From the NCBI GenBank assembly GCA_949361645.1, contig OX442415.1, positions 9,145,254 through 9,209,253 on the forward strand: a stretch of 64,000 bases of DNA, given 5' to 3'. Shown in pieces: positions 12,246 to 22,621 of the stretch (the stretch's first letter is position 1; the number at the start of each line of letters is the position of its first letter). Below the pieces are notes generated by a model. The model was not told the DNA's origin. It did not search any database and saw only the letters and a program-made list of their open reading frames with translations. This DNA is from Spongilla lacustris. Lineage: Eukaryota; Porifera; Demospongiae; Spongillida; Spongillidae. The position numbers and the translations under genes were made by a program.

Positions 12246-12500
12246 ATACAGTAAAATGACTCCAGTACCTATATACAGTATAATGACTCCAGTACCTATA
12301 TACAGTACAATGGCTCTCCAGTACCTATATACAGTACAATGACTCCAGTACCTATATACAGTACAATGACTCCAGTACCTATATACAGTACAATGACTCC
12401 AGTACCTATATACAGTACAATGACTCCAGTACCTATATACAGTACAATGACTCCAGTACCTATATACAGTACAATGACTCCAGTACCTATAAACAGTACT
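12246..12500. repeat. 27-bp minisatellite 3' of the TRIM-NHL gene, unit A
   Basis: About nine units; the core is CCAGTACCTATATACAGT followed by acaatgact. The array reaches into the last codons of the minus-strand TRIM gene, so it would be transcribed as its 3' untranslated region. Because the unit is 27 bp, any open frame through it repeats as MTPVPIYST; this is not evidence of coding. Confidence 0.92.
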
Positions 12501-14706
12501 TCAATACAATCTGAGCTTTATAGTCAGCAACATACACACTACCATCTCTGGGATCTAGTGCAACACACCTAGGACTATTCAGGTTCCCCACTGTGTGGAT
12601 CTTATTTCTTTCGGGATCTCGTATGGAGAGACAGTCGTCCTCACTAACAATGCTGTTACCTTCATCATCAAATGCTATTCCCGAGGGACCATTTGGATCA
12701 CCATAAAACCTGACATAGACACCTCCCGTCGTGAAGACTTTGATGATATTTGCAGTACTGACTGCAACATGAATGTTTCCCTGAGGGTCTAAGGCAAGAC
12801 CATATAGGTTACAGCAACGGTTGGTAGTACCTTGGCCATCTATGGTCAATATATCAGCACCATTATGACTGTATATGTGTATCTTCTTACTACTATCAGA
12901 TACAATAATTCTATCGTACTTATCAATGATGACTCCTGTAGGTGAGGATCCAATTGCAAAATTATTAATAAACTTTCCTCCTGTAGTTAGCATCTGGACA
13001 CGTTTGTTGAAATAGTCAGCAACATACAACACATCTGCCTTGATGAATATACCATGTAGTCCATTGAAATGACCATCACCACTTCCACGATTACCTATGG
13101 TTTTCTTCAGTTGACCTCTTTGATCAAAGACATAAATGCAGTCAGCATAGGTCCCTACATAGATGTCTCCACTGTCATGGATGGCAACACAATATGGACT
13201 ACTATTACACTTGATCACTTGTTGGGCATCACGTAAGGTGAGGTAGTCACGTTTAGGTCTCACATCAAGGTCATGAGGGCTGTTCTTGACATGTTGACCA
13301 TCCATTGTGATGGCCAGCTGGTGAGGACCAGCAGTCTGAGGGGTGAGGGTGATGGTGTAGGTACCATCCCCATGGTCCTCCACCTCTCCACACACAACTG
13401 CTCCATTATGGGCCTTGGACCTCATCTCACCCTTCACTTGTGCACCACCATGTGGGTACCCCTCCCCCTTTGAGGTCTTGCTCTCTACCTTAACATGGTA
13501 CTTTGCCTTAGCCCTGGGTACTGATGTGGATGTCCATGTCCATGTTCTTAAAGCAGGGGACAACTCTGATACATGACCAAATTTGGACAGTCCCCTCACA
13601 AGGCCATCTGTTTGTGCTACAGACACATGTATGTTACTGTGTTTGTTTGGAGTGAGGGATACGGCTTCTACTTGCTTGAGGGTGGCCTTCAGTTCAGTGG
13701 GTACCAGTCCTCCCATAGATACCACCTCATGGTCAGTGTGGGTCTGGAGGATGTGGGAGGCCACCTCAGTGTAGTGACCAATGTCCTCAACCATCTTCTC
13801 AAACTGTTCCTTCTGAGAAGTCAGAGCAGTTGTCTTGGATAGTGAAATGGCCTCCACCTCTGACAATAACGTCTTTTTCCTTTCCTCTGATGTTTGCTGG
13901 AGTAGTTCAAAGGCTTGGTTGATGGCCAGGAGAGCATTCCTTTTGGAGATCTCCACTTGTTCTATTATCTTATCATTTCCATTGATGGCTTCGGTCAGCT
14001 TTATCATAATACCTCTTGCATGTGTAAGAACTTCTTCAATTGCACTTCGATGAACCTTTGCAACGGCAGACAGCTCAGTGATGGTGTGATGCTTGTGGTC
14101 AACATGGATGCAATCTCTAGAGGTGTGTATGATGCAGTTACAGGTCTCACAATAAAGGTTCAGCTTATTGTCCTCATGGTTCACCCGAGAGTGGTAATGG
14201 TCACTTGGTTTCAGTATGGTCTGCAGTTGATTGGCTCCATCTTGGTCCAGTCCAACTATAGTGTGCTTGGACAGTTGGCGATTACGTTTGTGGTACTCAT
14301 GGCAGAAGGTACACATAAACTGGCGACATGTACAACAGAACACCACTGCAGGACCACTACTTCCATCTATACATTGGTCACAACACACCTCACTGTTGCT
14401 AACAAGCTTGGACACATACCCAGCTACCTCTACTTCAAATCCAAGATGGAGGTTTTGTGGTATAACACTGGCCCCACCCACTGGGATGCTTGTGCTTTTT
14501 TCACAGGTGGGACATGTGAACACTTGTTGGGAACCATATTTCTCTATCTCATATTGGAGACATTGTTGACAGAAGGAGTGCAAACATGGTAGAATTCTTG
14601 GATCATTGTAGGGCTTGGAGCACACACCACAGATTGTGTGTGAGAAGGTTTTCTTCACATCCACACTGTGTGAATACACCACATTAGTGCAACAAAGACA
14701 GTTCAT
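12487..14706 (-). CDS. TRIM-NHL protein (RING, two B-boxes, filamin, NHL), intact
   Basis: Single open frame of 739 residues, no introns. The ATG at 14706-14704 is chosen because a RING follows at once: C3HC4 zinc ligands at C26, C29, C41, H43, C46, C49, C65 and C68. Two B-box zinc fingers follow (about residues 109-150 and 174-215), then a coiled coil (about 215-325), a filamin/ABP280-type immunoglobulin repeat (about 385-485) and a C-terminal NHL beta-propeller (about 490-737; for example ILPCLHSFCQQCL in the RING and GDGHFNGLHGIFI in the propeller). This is the architecture of the TRIM2/TRIM3/TRIM71 group: RING E3 ubiquitin ligases whose NHL domain binds RNA or protein. Orthology to one vertebrate member cannot be claimed. 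A frameshifted paralogue lies at 34229-36443. The substrate is unknown. Confidence 0.93.
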   Translation of the reverse strand: MNCLCCTNVVYSHSVDVKKTFSHTICGVCSKPYNDPRILPCLHSFCQQCLQYEIEKYGSQQVFTCPTCEKSTSIPVGGASVIPQNLHLGFEVEVAGYVSKLVSNSEVCCDQCIDGSSGPAVVFCCTCRQFMCTFCHEYHKRNRQLSKHTIVGLDQDGANQLQTILKPSDHYHSRVNHEDNKLNLYCETCNCIIHTSRDCIHVDHKHHTITELSAVAKVHRSAIEEVLTHARGIMIKLTEAINGNDKIIEQVEISKRNALLAINQAFELLQQTSEERKKTLLSEVEAISLSKTTALTSQKEQFEKMVEDIGHYTEVASHILQTHTDHEVVSMGGLVPTELKATLKQVEAVSLTPNKHSNIHVSVAQTDGLVRGLSKFGHVSELSPALRTWTWTSTSVPRAKAKYHVKVESKTSKGEGYPHGGAQVKGEMRSKAHNGAVVCGEVEDHGDGTYTITLTPQTAGPHQLAITMDGQHVKNSPHDLDVRPKRDYLTLRDAQQVIKCNSSPYCVAIHDSGDIYVGTYADCIYVFDQRGQLKKTIGNRGSGDGHFNGLHGIFIKADVLYVADYFNKRVQMLTTGGKFINNFAIGSSPTGVIIDKYDRIIVSDSSKKIHIYSHNGADILTIDGQGTTNRCCNLYGLALDPQGNIHVAVSTANIIKVFTTGGVYVRFYGDPNGPSGIAFDDEGNSIVSEDDCLSIRDPERNKIHTVGNLNSPRCVALDPRDGSVYVADYKAQIVLKYCL

Positions 14707-14962
14707 GATTCATTTTCAATTTCAAGATCTACATATCTCATGCAGGCATTTAATACGAGTCACAACTAGAACCCAAACCAACAACTTATGGGTATTACAG
14801 TACATCAAATATTATATCGTAATTCCACTGGTCCAGTGGTTTACAGTCAACATTATTGTGTAGGTATGTACAATGTCATAAGGGTTATTGTGCTTAAATT
14901 AATGCTCCTTAGTGGTATGTATAGGGACTGGAATGACCTTCAATCGTCCATAGCCTCCATCT
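14707..14962 (-). promoter_or_regulatory. Presumed promoter of TRIM-NHL copy A
   Basis: The 250 bp upstream of the ATG are conserved with the flank of copy B (36444-36690). No TATA box or known site is convincing. The homology is interrupted by the MITE at 14963. Confidence 0.4.
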
Positions 14963-15253
14963 CAGTGGCATAGGAAAAGGGGGTGCAGGGGGGGGCAACT
15001 GTCCCCCCACTTTTAAAAGCGAGGGGCCATGCCACCCCCCCACTTTTACACCAGCGATTGTGTTTCAAGTGCCAGATAAATGCTGTAATGAATCAGTGTA
15101 GTTTTGTAACGTCTTAAATGCAAAAAGTGTTGGCTCCTGGGGCACAGCCCCAGACCCCAAATGGGGGTGCTTACAGCACTCCCTTAGCTGGCTGGGAGGG
15201 ATGACCATCAAAGTTCCCCCCCCCCCACTTTTAAACTCCTTCCTACGCCGCTG
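14963..15253. mobile_element. hAT-like MITE upstream of TRIM-NHL copy A
   Basis: Insertion of 291 bp relative to unit B, whose empty site reads tccatctgatcagcagc. Ends: left CAGTGGCATAGGAA, right (minus strand) CAGCGGCGTAGGAA. Inside are C-rich blocks such as gtccccccacttttaaa, repeated at both ends. CAGNGGCGTAG termini are common in hAT elements. A clean 8-bp target duplication is not visible. Confidence 0.7.
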
Positions 15254-16139
15254 CATATGATCAGCAGGCCAGCTAACAAAGTTCGTTGTACTATATACCA
15301 ACATCTAGCTGGATTCGTAGCCACATATGTACCTGTTTACGTATAATATACAACCCCTGTGGGTTTGACCTAAACCACAAGCCCTTAGCTAGTAACCCCG
15401 TTAGAAGTCAAAGTGACCTCCGCGTTGAAAATTTCATTTTCGGCGCAGTATGTATAGGTCTTTTTCTGGTGGCAGCAAAACATATAAATAATAATAAATT
15501 TATTTCACCGCGCGTCATGATGTTGTATTGGCATTATATATATAGACTAGACTTAGCCCGTAAAAAATCACGGAGCTGATTGTATAGAAGTCAATGTTTT
15601 TTTACATACAGTAATCTACCTATTGTAATATACGGTGACTACGCAACCTATTAAATAGCCCGCGCGCGCAATGAAATATTCCAGTCAGTAACGATAAATA
15701 TGAACACCGGTCAATTGCCATTGGTCGCTAAGTAGCGTTACCCCGTGAAAAATCACGGAAGTGATTCTATAAGAAGTGCAGAATGTTTTTTTTTTTTTTT
15801 ACATACAGTAATGTTGTATTATACGGTTACTACGCAACCTATTTAATAGCCCGCGCACGCAATAATAGTACTACTTCCGGTCTGTACGAACATTTGTGTG
15901 GGAGTGGTCGTTTCTATTGGTTGCTAGGTACGCGTTGCTAGTTGTGTTCAAACCCACAATTGTAGACGCTAGGCGGAGTTTATAAATAGGTGGTTACGCG
16001 GACGTACGGACGTACGGACGTACGGGACGTACGGACGTTGGAAATTATATTATTAGATGATTTCGGTGAGAAGTCGTTTCCCTGGAAACGCGTGACCTAA
16101 AATGATGAATAATTAATGTAAGGGCAAGGTATACGTGAA
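15254..16139. repeat. Unit A edge and a duplicated 130-bp block
   Basis: Up to about 15,510 the sequence is still alignable to unit B (36,690-36,940 and 37,816-37,850). Then a block of about 130 bp occurs twice (about 15,556-15,685 and 15,740-15,870), each with aaaaatcacgga, acatacagtaat and tactacgcaacctat. At 15,999-16,036 there is a short tandem array of GGACGTAC. No gene seen. Confidence 0.7.
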
Positions 16140-16555
16140 ATGGTATGGAGGTGTGCTTTTGGCTGTAGAAATCGTGGTGGTCAGCGTTTGGGCCTAGGTT
16201 TCTATCGGTTTCCATTCAAAAATGAAGGCAGACTACGAAGGTGGATTCAAGCGGTCCGTAGAGAGGATTGGCAGCCTTCGAAGTACTCGCGAATCTGTGG
16301 CGACCATTTTGTGTCATGTTAGTTAGAAGTGTGGATGTCACAATTCTAAATGAGTGAGGGAGTCATTTGTTTTTTAATGTAGGCAAGCCTGTTGACGAAC
16401 CCAGTGATGTGGCTATGTCTCTTCACGATTCTCTTTCAAGGATGGCATGCAACATATGGAGAAATCAACGGACACGAAAGTTGCGGTTTGTAAATTTTTG
16501 GATTTCATTCCGCGGTACGTTCCATAGAGAATGTATGGCGTTTTTACTAACTTGA
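16140..16555 (+). pseudogene. THAP zinc-finger fragment (two exons)
   Basis: The first exon starts at the ATG at 16140 and encodes MVWRCAFGCRN, then FYRFPF, RRW and CGDHF, the C2CH ligand and aromatic pattern of a THAP DNA-binding domain (about 60 residues). It is followed by a plausible donor near 16319. A second segment after a ttaatgtag acceptor (16382) starts GCKPVDEPSDV-like, matching the usual end of a THAP domain. Coding then stops at 16555 with no further domain. THAP domains occur in cellular factors and in P-element-type and other transposases; with no downstream exons seen, I treat this as a fragment. It could be a short gene whose later exons are not recognised. Confidence 0.65.
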
Positions 16556-17150
16556 TTATTATTTACTTAACTAACGGACCTGCAACTTTTGCCACCCTCT
16601 AATACTACTCTAAACGATGTTTAAATATAGGCAATTTCAAATTTTATACCTTTTATCGTCCAAAATTCTGGGACCATTTCTGAAAATATGATAGTCCATA
16701 GACTTGTACAGAAAATGGAAAAAAATCATGCTAATTAAGATATTCCATTAGTTATTACTAATGAACAGAGGGGGGTTAGAACTTTTGCCACCCTCTGAAA
16801 CAATTCTACAACTATCCAAATAATATAATATATGAAAAAAAGTGGATGTTGTCGTGAAGAATTTGGGGACCATTTTTAAAAATAGTAAATCAGTTTTGGT
16901 GCAATAAGGCGCCATTTTTAAATGGCGTTTCTATGTGTTGCCATAGATATTTAGTAAAATCAAGGATATTCCATAGTTAATAAAATGAGACTAGGACATG
17001 CCAGCATTTTGCAAAGCTGGAGTCGAGCAGAGGGCGTGGTGGGCCAGGTGCCGCCCCGTGCCGGGGGTTAACTAACTACTAGTACATGCCATGGAATACT
17101 AAAAGCTTCGAGTCTGTGTTTTCTGCAAGACAGATCGATGTATTGAAATG
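16556..17150. other. AT-rich stretch with a repeated motif, no gene
   Basis: Two partly similar blocks about 200 bp apart, each with acttttgccaccctct and then gggaccattt (16586-16680 and 16779-16880). They look like a degenerate tandem repeat. Nothing coding seen. Confidence 0.5.
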
Positions 17151-17221
17151 ATGTTAGGCTGCTTACCTCGACCGGCTGCTCAGACAAGAGATGTAGGCAT
17201 ACACGTAGCTGTAGCTGGATT

Positions 17222-17247
17222 TGAGCTATCCGAGTGCATCCTGAGGT
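17222..17247 (+). repeat. 26-bp direct repeat, presumed end of a degenerate LTR (left)
   Basis: Matches 19229-19254 exactly; it begins TGAGCTATCCGAGTGCATCC. It is followed a few bases later by tggcgacgaggg, which resembles the primer-binding region that follows the 5' LTR in many Ty3/gypsy elements. Confidence 0.6.
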
Positions 17248-17289
17248 CTACAGTGGCGACGAGGGTGCATGGGATAGCTAAGAAGGATG

Positions 17290-17965
17290 GCAGGGGAGTG
17301 TGACGCGTCAACGGAAGACTGGTTGAGTTAATACGTCGAGCGGCTAGAACATTTCTTCCTGGCAAATAAAGTGGAAGCCGAACAGAAAAAGGACGCTTTC
17401 CTCGCCTGTATTACATTTGGCCTGCTCCGAGCGCTCGTAGCACCCCAGAAATTGAAAGACCGAACGTACGAGCAACTGGTACGTCGCAGCCTTAACGACA
17501 CACGTAGCGCCTAAACCTCTAGTCATCACAGAACGTACGGTTCCACAAACGGGACAAAAGGAGGGAGAAAGTGTGATATGTGGTATGCAGCAAGTTTGCA
17601 GAACTGTGCGTTTGGTGCGACGTTATCAGAGACGCTGAGAGACAGGGTGTTCTTTGGTATGAGGGACGAGGGGGTACAGAAGAGACTCCTCACAAAGGCA
17701 GACCTCACTTTTGCCAAGGTGCTGGAGACAGCGGAAATAGCGGAAAGGGAGACTAAAGACGCGCAGAACAGTTGCAGAGTGTCACAAAACAGGAAGTACA
17801 TCAAGTGGCAGCACCACCAAGAAGGGGAGACCGTCAGGCCTAGGGGCTTGCAACAGGTGTGGAGGAGCGCATGATACTCAACAGTGCAGGTTCAGAAACA
17901 AAGTTTGCAGGAAATGGGGGCAAATTGAGAGGGCGTGTTGTGCAAAGAAAAGGGCAGAAGGAACA
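17290..17965 (+). pseudogene. Ty3/gypsy gag remnant with zinc knuckle
   Basis: Gag-like pieces in shifting frames: EHFFLANKVEAEQKKDAFLA (about 17348-17407), then LQNCAFGATLSETLRDRVFF with GMRDEGVQKRLL (about 17592-17700), the hallmark retrotransposon gag segment. A cysteine-rich VCRKWGQIERACCAK (about 17906-17950) matches a CCHC zinc knuckle with the histidine region degraded. Internal stops and frame changes show this is dead. Such gag proteins package element RNA in cytoplasmic particles. Confidence 0.75.
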
Positions 17966-18179
17966 GGTGTTGGAAAGGGTGTACCCACTAGAGACCACTC
18001 TGTGAAGGAACTAAAGGGGGACGATGAAAGCTAAGAAGAATGGGACAGACTGAAATGGGGATCAGTGCTACATGGCCTAGCAAAAGACAAGAGAAATGGA
18101 ATGAAACAGAGGACAATGGGTAAACCTATATGTATGTGGAGTTCATCATGAATGAACAACTGCTATGTATCAATACAAT

Positions 18180-18720
18180 TGGTTGTACCCCAAATTGTAC
18201 AGGCCTGTACAATTTTATAGGCCTGTACCACTGTACAGGTCACTACCCCTCCCTGTACACGCCATTACCCTTGTACAGGCCTGCACCCCTGTACAAGCCT
18301 GTACCCTTGTACAGTCCTGTACTCCCCCCCAGTACAGGCCTGTACCCCTGTCCTGGCCACTACCCCTCCCTGTACACGCCATTACCCTTGTACAGGCCTG
18401 CACCCCTGTACAAGCCTGTACCCTTGTACAGTCCTGTAGCCCCAACCCCCCCCCCCCCCCCCCCCCCCCCCACCCATCCCAGTACAGGCCTGTACCCCTG
18501 TTCAGGCTTGTACCCCTCCCTGCATGTACACGCCTTTACCCCTGTACAAGCCTGTACTCCTGTACACCCCCCCCCCCCCCCCCGCCCCCTGTCCAGGCTT
18601 GTATCCCTGTACCCCTCCTTGAACATGCCTGTATCCCTGAGTAGGCCTGTACCCCTCCGTGAACAGTGGTACAGGCCTATACCTCTCCCTGTACCCTTTC
18701 ACAGGATTGTACTGCTGTAC
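18180..18720 (+). repeat. GTACAGGCCTGTACC minisatellite
   Basis: Degenerate repeats built around the palindrome TACAGGCCTGTA with C-rich spacers, including long poly-C runs at about 18,448-18,470 and 18,566-18,582. The array separates the gag remnant from the RNase H remnant. Confidence 0.85.
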
Positions 18721-18789
18721 ATGTATAGTTCATGTCTCTACTCAAAGCATGGCTTTATAACCTCTTCTGTAGTTTTGGGTGGCCATCCC

Positions 18790-19115
18790 TCCTGAATAGG
18801 CTGAAACACCCTTGCTAACACCAGGTCCCTTAATTGTTGTTGTTCTTCCTAATTCTGCCACCTCGACCAGGAGGGTTTGTAGTTGGGAATGTCCCTCCTT
18901 CCTCCTCGTCCATTTGTGCCATCTGCATGTTGGCCACCACTGGGAGACGTGAAAGTGCATCAGCATTTGTGTGCTGAGTGGTACTCTTGTACCTGATATC
19001 AAGACAGGGCTAGCCTACCGCATATACCAATGCAACCGTGCTGCTGTCACTGCTGGTAATCCCTTTTCAGGGTTGAGAATGGATGGTGGTCTGTCACCAG
19101 TGTGAAATGGGGAGG
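18790..19115 (-). pseudogene. Ty3/gypsy RNase H remnant, opposite strand to the gag
   Basis: Read on the minus strand, the piece contains TDHHPFSTLK and, after frame changes, TQHTNADALSRLPVV, the end of the RNase H region of Ty3/gypsy polymerase. No integrase or intact reverse transcriptase is seen. Its orientation is opposite to the gag piece at 17290-17965, so the locus is rearranged or made of two insertions. Confidence 0.75.
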
Positions 19116-19228
19116 AACTGTGATGTCCGGAAACATTCAGTGATTAGAGATATATAGGATCATGTGTGTGCATGTGATTACGTGTATGATTCAGTATAAT
19201 TATAATGAATGAATGGTTGTTGATGTTG

Positions 19229-19254
19229 TGAGCTATCCGAGTGCATCCTGAGGT
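19229..19254 (+). repeat. 26-bp direct repeat, presumed end of a degenerate LTR (right)
   Basis: Exact copy of 17222-17247. Only these 26 bp are shared, so any LTR has largely decayed. Confidence 0.6.
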
Positions 19255-20320
19255 ATCGAGTGTCTGAGAAACAAACCAGCCTAGGACGCCATTGCATGTG
19301 GTTGAATCTTTTGAAACATGATCACATGTACATGTACAACAGTGCTTTGTTGTGACACCTGCAGTTAAATTAACACAACAGACATTACATCCATAGTGAC
19401 ATCCATGCACATGCACTGTTCCTTCTGATTGTTCCTGCAGCTAGTGAGCGTTGTATGTGAAAAATCAATTTAAGCTGACACTTGAACTCCCTGAAATAAA
19501 AATGCAGTGATTACTAGAATACACCTGAACACACATATTGCATACTGTAGAAGAGAACAGGTTAATTAACTTACGTCCTTTTCTTCTACCCAATATAAGT
19601 GTCTTCTTAAAACCACTTTACAACACTAGATAAACTATTCTTCCATTCTGGAAAGCATGGTATTATTCAGTTTTTTTTTAAAACAAACCCAGCTAGCTTA
19701 CCTTTTTCCTTTCACACACGATCCTTTCAGCCAGATAGTACTTCATTTGACATGCGCTATAAGATGAGAGCCGGGGCCAGCGGGGTGAATGGGGATAAGG
19801 GGAGGAAAGGAGAGAGGAGGAGCGAGAGTGATGGGAGGGAGGGAGAGGTAGGAAAATTGACGGGATGAGGAGGGAGGGAGATGGAAGGGGAGGTAAGGAA
19901 ATTGAAGGGAGGAGGAAAAGAGAAAGTATTATTTGTTTTTCTTTGTACAGGTTGTGGTGGCAGTTTGTATATGCCAAAACATTGAGTGTCTGACTGGCTA
20001 AATACAATTGAGGGATTCATGAAAGTTTGTATTATGATGTTCTACTTCCATTGCTGTAGTATTATTGTAGGAAGTCTTCCCTTCATATGTACAGTTAAAT
20101 GGCATGTTTGTGAACCCTGGATTAATTGACAGAACAGCAAGTGACATGCCACGTGTACACCAGGGGGTAGGTGCGGTAAATCCCTGGTGTTATAGGAAGT
20201 ACATGCATGTAATGGTGTGCATCTTGTACACGTAACATCTGTAGCAAATGCATGACTGGAAACCGTAAGTGATACTGGCAGATGTTGCCAATTCCTGCCT
20301 CCTCCTCCCCCACGTTCAGC
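19255..20320. other. No gene recognised
   Basis: A purine-rich patch at 19,790-19,925 (ggagg and ggaag units) is the only notable feature. Open frames here are short and of low complexity. Confidence 0.6.
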
Positions 20321-20322
20321 TG

Positions 20323-20411
<89 letters not shown>

Positions 20412-20442
20412 TGTGTGTGTGTGTGTGCATGTGTGTGTGTGT

Positions 20443-20480
<38 letters not shown>

Positions 20481-20531
20481 ATGTGTGTGTGTGTGTGTGT
20501 GTGTGTACATGTATGTGTGTGTGTACATAAA
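20321..20531. repeat. Long (GT)n microsatellite
   Basis: About 210 bp of GT repeats with occasional AT and CAT interruptions. Confidence 0.97.
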
Positions 20532-20949
20532 CACCTGCTGATCCTATCTTATTTGGATGTTTGTACAAAGTAACAAAGGCCCAATGTCATGAATTTTGTT
20601 GTGTGGCCAGACTGCTGATAAAAGGTCTAGGTCTGTACATACAGTGAATAATCTCATGCACAATGCCATGCACCTTGGTGCAAATACAACCCCTACATGT
20701 AGGCCTGGTTTTGCTGGTTGTCCTAGGGAATAGCTGTGTCCTGGAAGTTCATAGTATGTTAACAGATGTGCAGCACTACTACTTGTGTCCATACATGTAC
20801 ATGTATGTACATTTTTGGTGAGCCCCAGGGTTATTCTATTGCCTGTCTACTTGTTGCCAGCTAGGCTTGGAGTACTACAGTTGAGAGCCTTACTGTTGAT
20901 AGTAATGAGAGCAAGTTACTACATGTAATGCCGTGCATACTAAAAATGA

Positions 20950-21075
20950 AAACCTTTAGGGAAGGCCAACTGTATAGGGAGAAGGCCAACTATATAGGGA
21001 GAAGGCCAACTATATAGGGAGAAGGCCAACAGTATAGGGAGAAGGCCAACTGTATAGGGAGAAGGCCAACTGACC
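20950..21075. repeat. 20-bp minisatellite, short array
   Basis: About six units of GGGAGAAGGCCAACTGTATA. The same unit forms the long array at 22,622-23,360. Confidence 0.92.
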
Positions 21076-22195
21076 AACAGTATAGTATATAACATGTACA
21101 TGTACATGTAAGTTGTCAAGGGAGGTGTGTCCATACATGTATGTACGAAGTGGGCCCATAAGGTTATTCTATTTGTGATAACTAATGCAAACACTAAATG
21201 GGCATGGGCCAACCTACATGTATGAAGCTTTAGCATAGCCCCAGAACCATTATCCTTTGTTAGGCCAGTAGCTTAGGGCTGGCTTGTGGTTTCCTTGTCC
21301 ACACAATGGATGTGGTTGCTTTGCAAAACTTAGGTAACCACTAAAATCACTACCTATCTTTGAAGTACCACTGCATGTACATGTAGTAACCTACAGCCAA
21401 AAAAGTTGCATGAAGGGCATAGGATGAGTATAGAAGGGTTAAGGTTACCACACGTACATGTAGGTAACATGTTGCATGCAACTCAAATGAATATAGCGCA
21501 TGGTAGCCTTTTAAAGCACAGCCTCAGATGCAAATGTAGTTATATTAAATTTACCAGAACTTTTGTGTAGGTAGTCAGGGTTAGGGTTTATACCTGTATC
21601 TGGTAGCCACCAGATGAGACCATTTTTGAAATTAGTCCTGGGTACATATACTAGGTACAGGATTATGTAACAGTAGATGGTGTCTATAAAGATAGACAAT
21701 AGTACATGTAACAAAGAGTACATGTACAAGTTAATTTACCTCTCCAGGCCCATAAACAGAAGTACTTTAACATGCATGTTCAAAGACTTCTGATGGAGCC
21801 GTCACCCAAGTGATGCATTGTATGTGTACAAAGGACACCTCCCCACTTCTGGGGGATTTGGAGAGGTGATCCAATGACACCACCAACACCCCTCCAGGGG
21901 AGTGAGGAAGTGTTCTCAACACCAATGCATGCAAACAAAAATTAGCATGTCCAAAAATACCATGCGTACTCTAGTGCATGTAACCACCATCACAATAGCC
22001 CCCAAACAGCCATTCACACACCTGTTATCTGTCGTCACTGTGTTCAAAGGACTGGGGAAGTAGCCAGACCAGTAAATACTTTGGTTTGTAGTACTGCAGT
22101 TAGTAGGTCTTCATTGATCCTCGGCTCCTCCAGTAGTATGGTAGCTCTCTCCTGGTAGATTGTTGTGTCTTGTTGTGGTTGTACAGCAATCTGTG
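21076..22195. other. No gene recognised
   Basis: Unique to low-copy sequence rich in acatgtacatgta words. No convincing exon, RNA gene or transposon end seen. Confidence 0.6.
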
Positions 22196-22215
22196 TGAGT
22201 GTGTGTGTGTGTGTA

Positions 22216-22247
<32 letters not shown>

Positions 22248-22258
22248 TGTGTGTACAT
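22196..22258. repeat. (GT)n microsatellite
   Basis: About 60 bp of GT repeats with TATG interruptions. Confidence 0.95.
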
Positions 22259-22621
22259 GTACATGCATGTGTGTGTTTGTGTCCAAATTATTATTATTTA
22301 TATCTGATGTATATGGATGTACATGTAAGTACCACTGTGTACAGGTATATGTGTGGACATCATTGGTGTGTGTGCCCATGTATGAAGCACACAATACACA
22401 GCTCTACATCAGCGTGTGTAGTGTGCACATGATGGAGACACTTGTGAATATGTGCATCGCCACCAGTAGAGCTACTACATTGAGTGTCCACACTGTAACT
22501 GAGCGTGCGTGACTTGCTGGAAGTGTCCATGCACGTGTGTGGTGTGTGTGTCCCACTGGTCAGCTATACACATGGTAAACAAAGGGACAGAGATGCTACA
22601 CAAATGGACAATGCTCAGTGG

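Noticed and set aside
13915..14592. 225-codon plus-strand frame opposite the TRIM-NHL gene
   Set aside because: Shadow of the coding strand; the RING, B-box and NHL motifs are all on the minus strand.
20042..20573. Poly-(Cys-Val) and poly-(His-Thr) frames
   Set aside because: GT/CA microsatellite translated in both directions; the same applies at 49,594-50,019.
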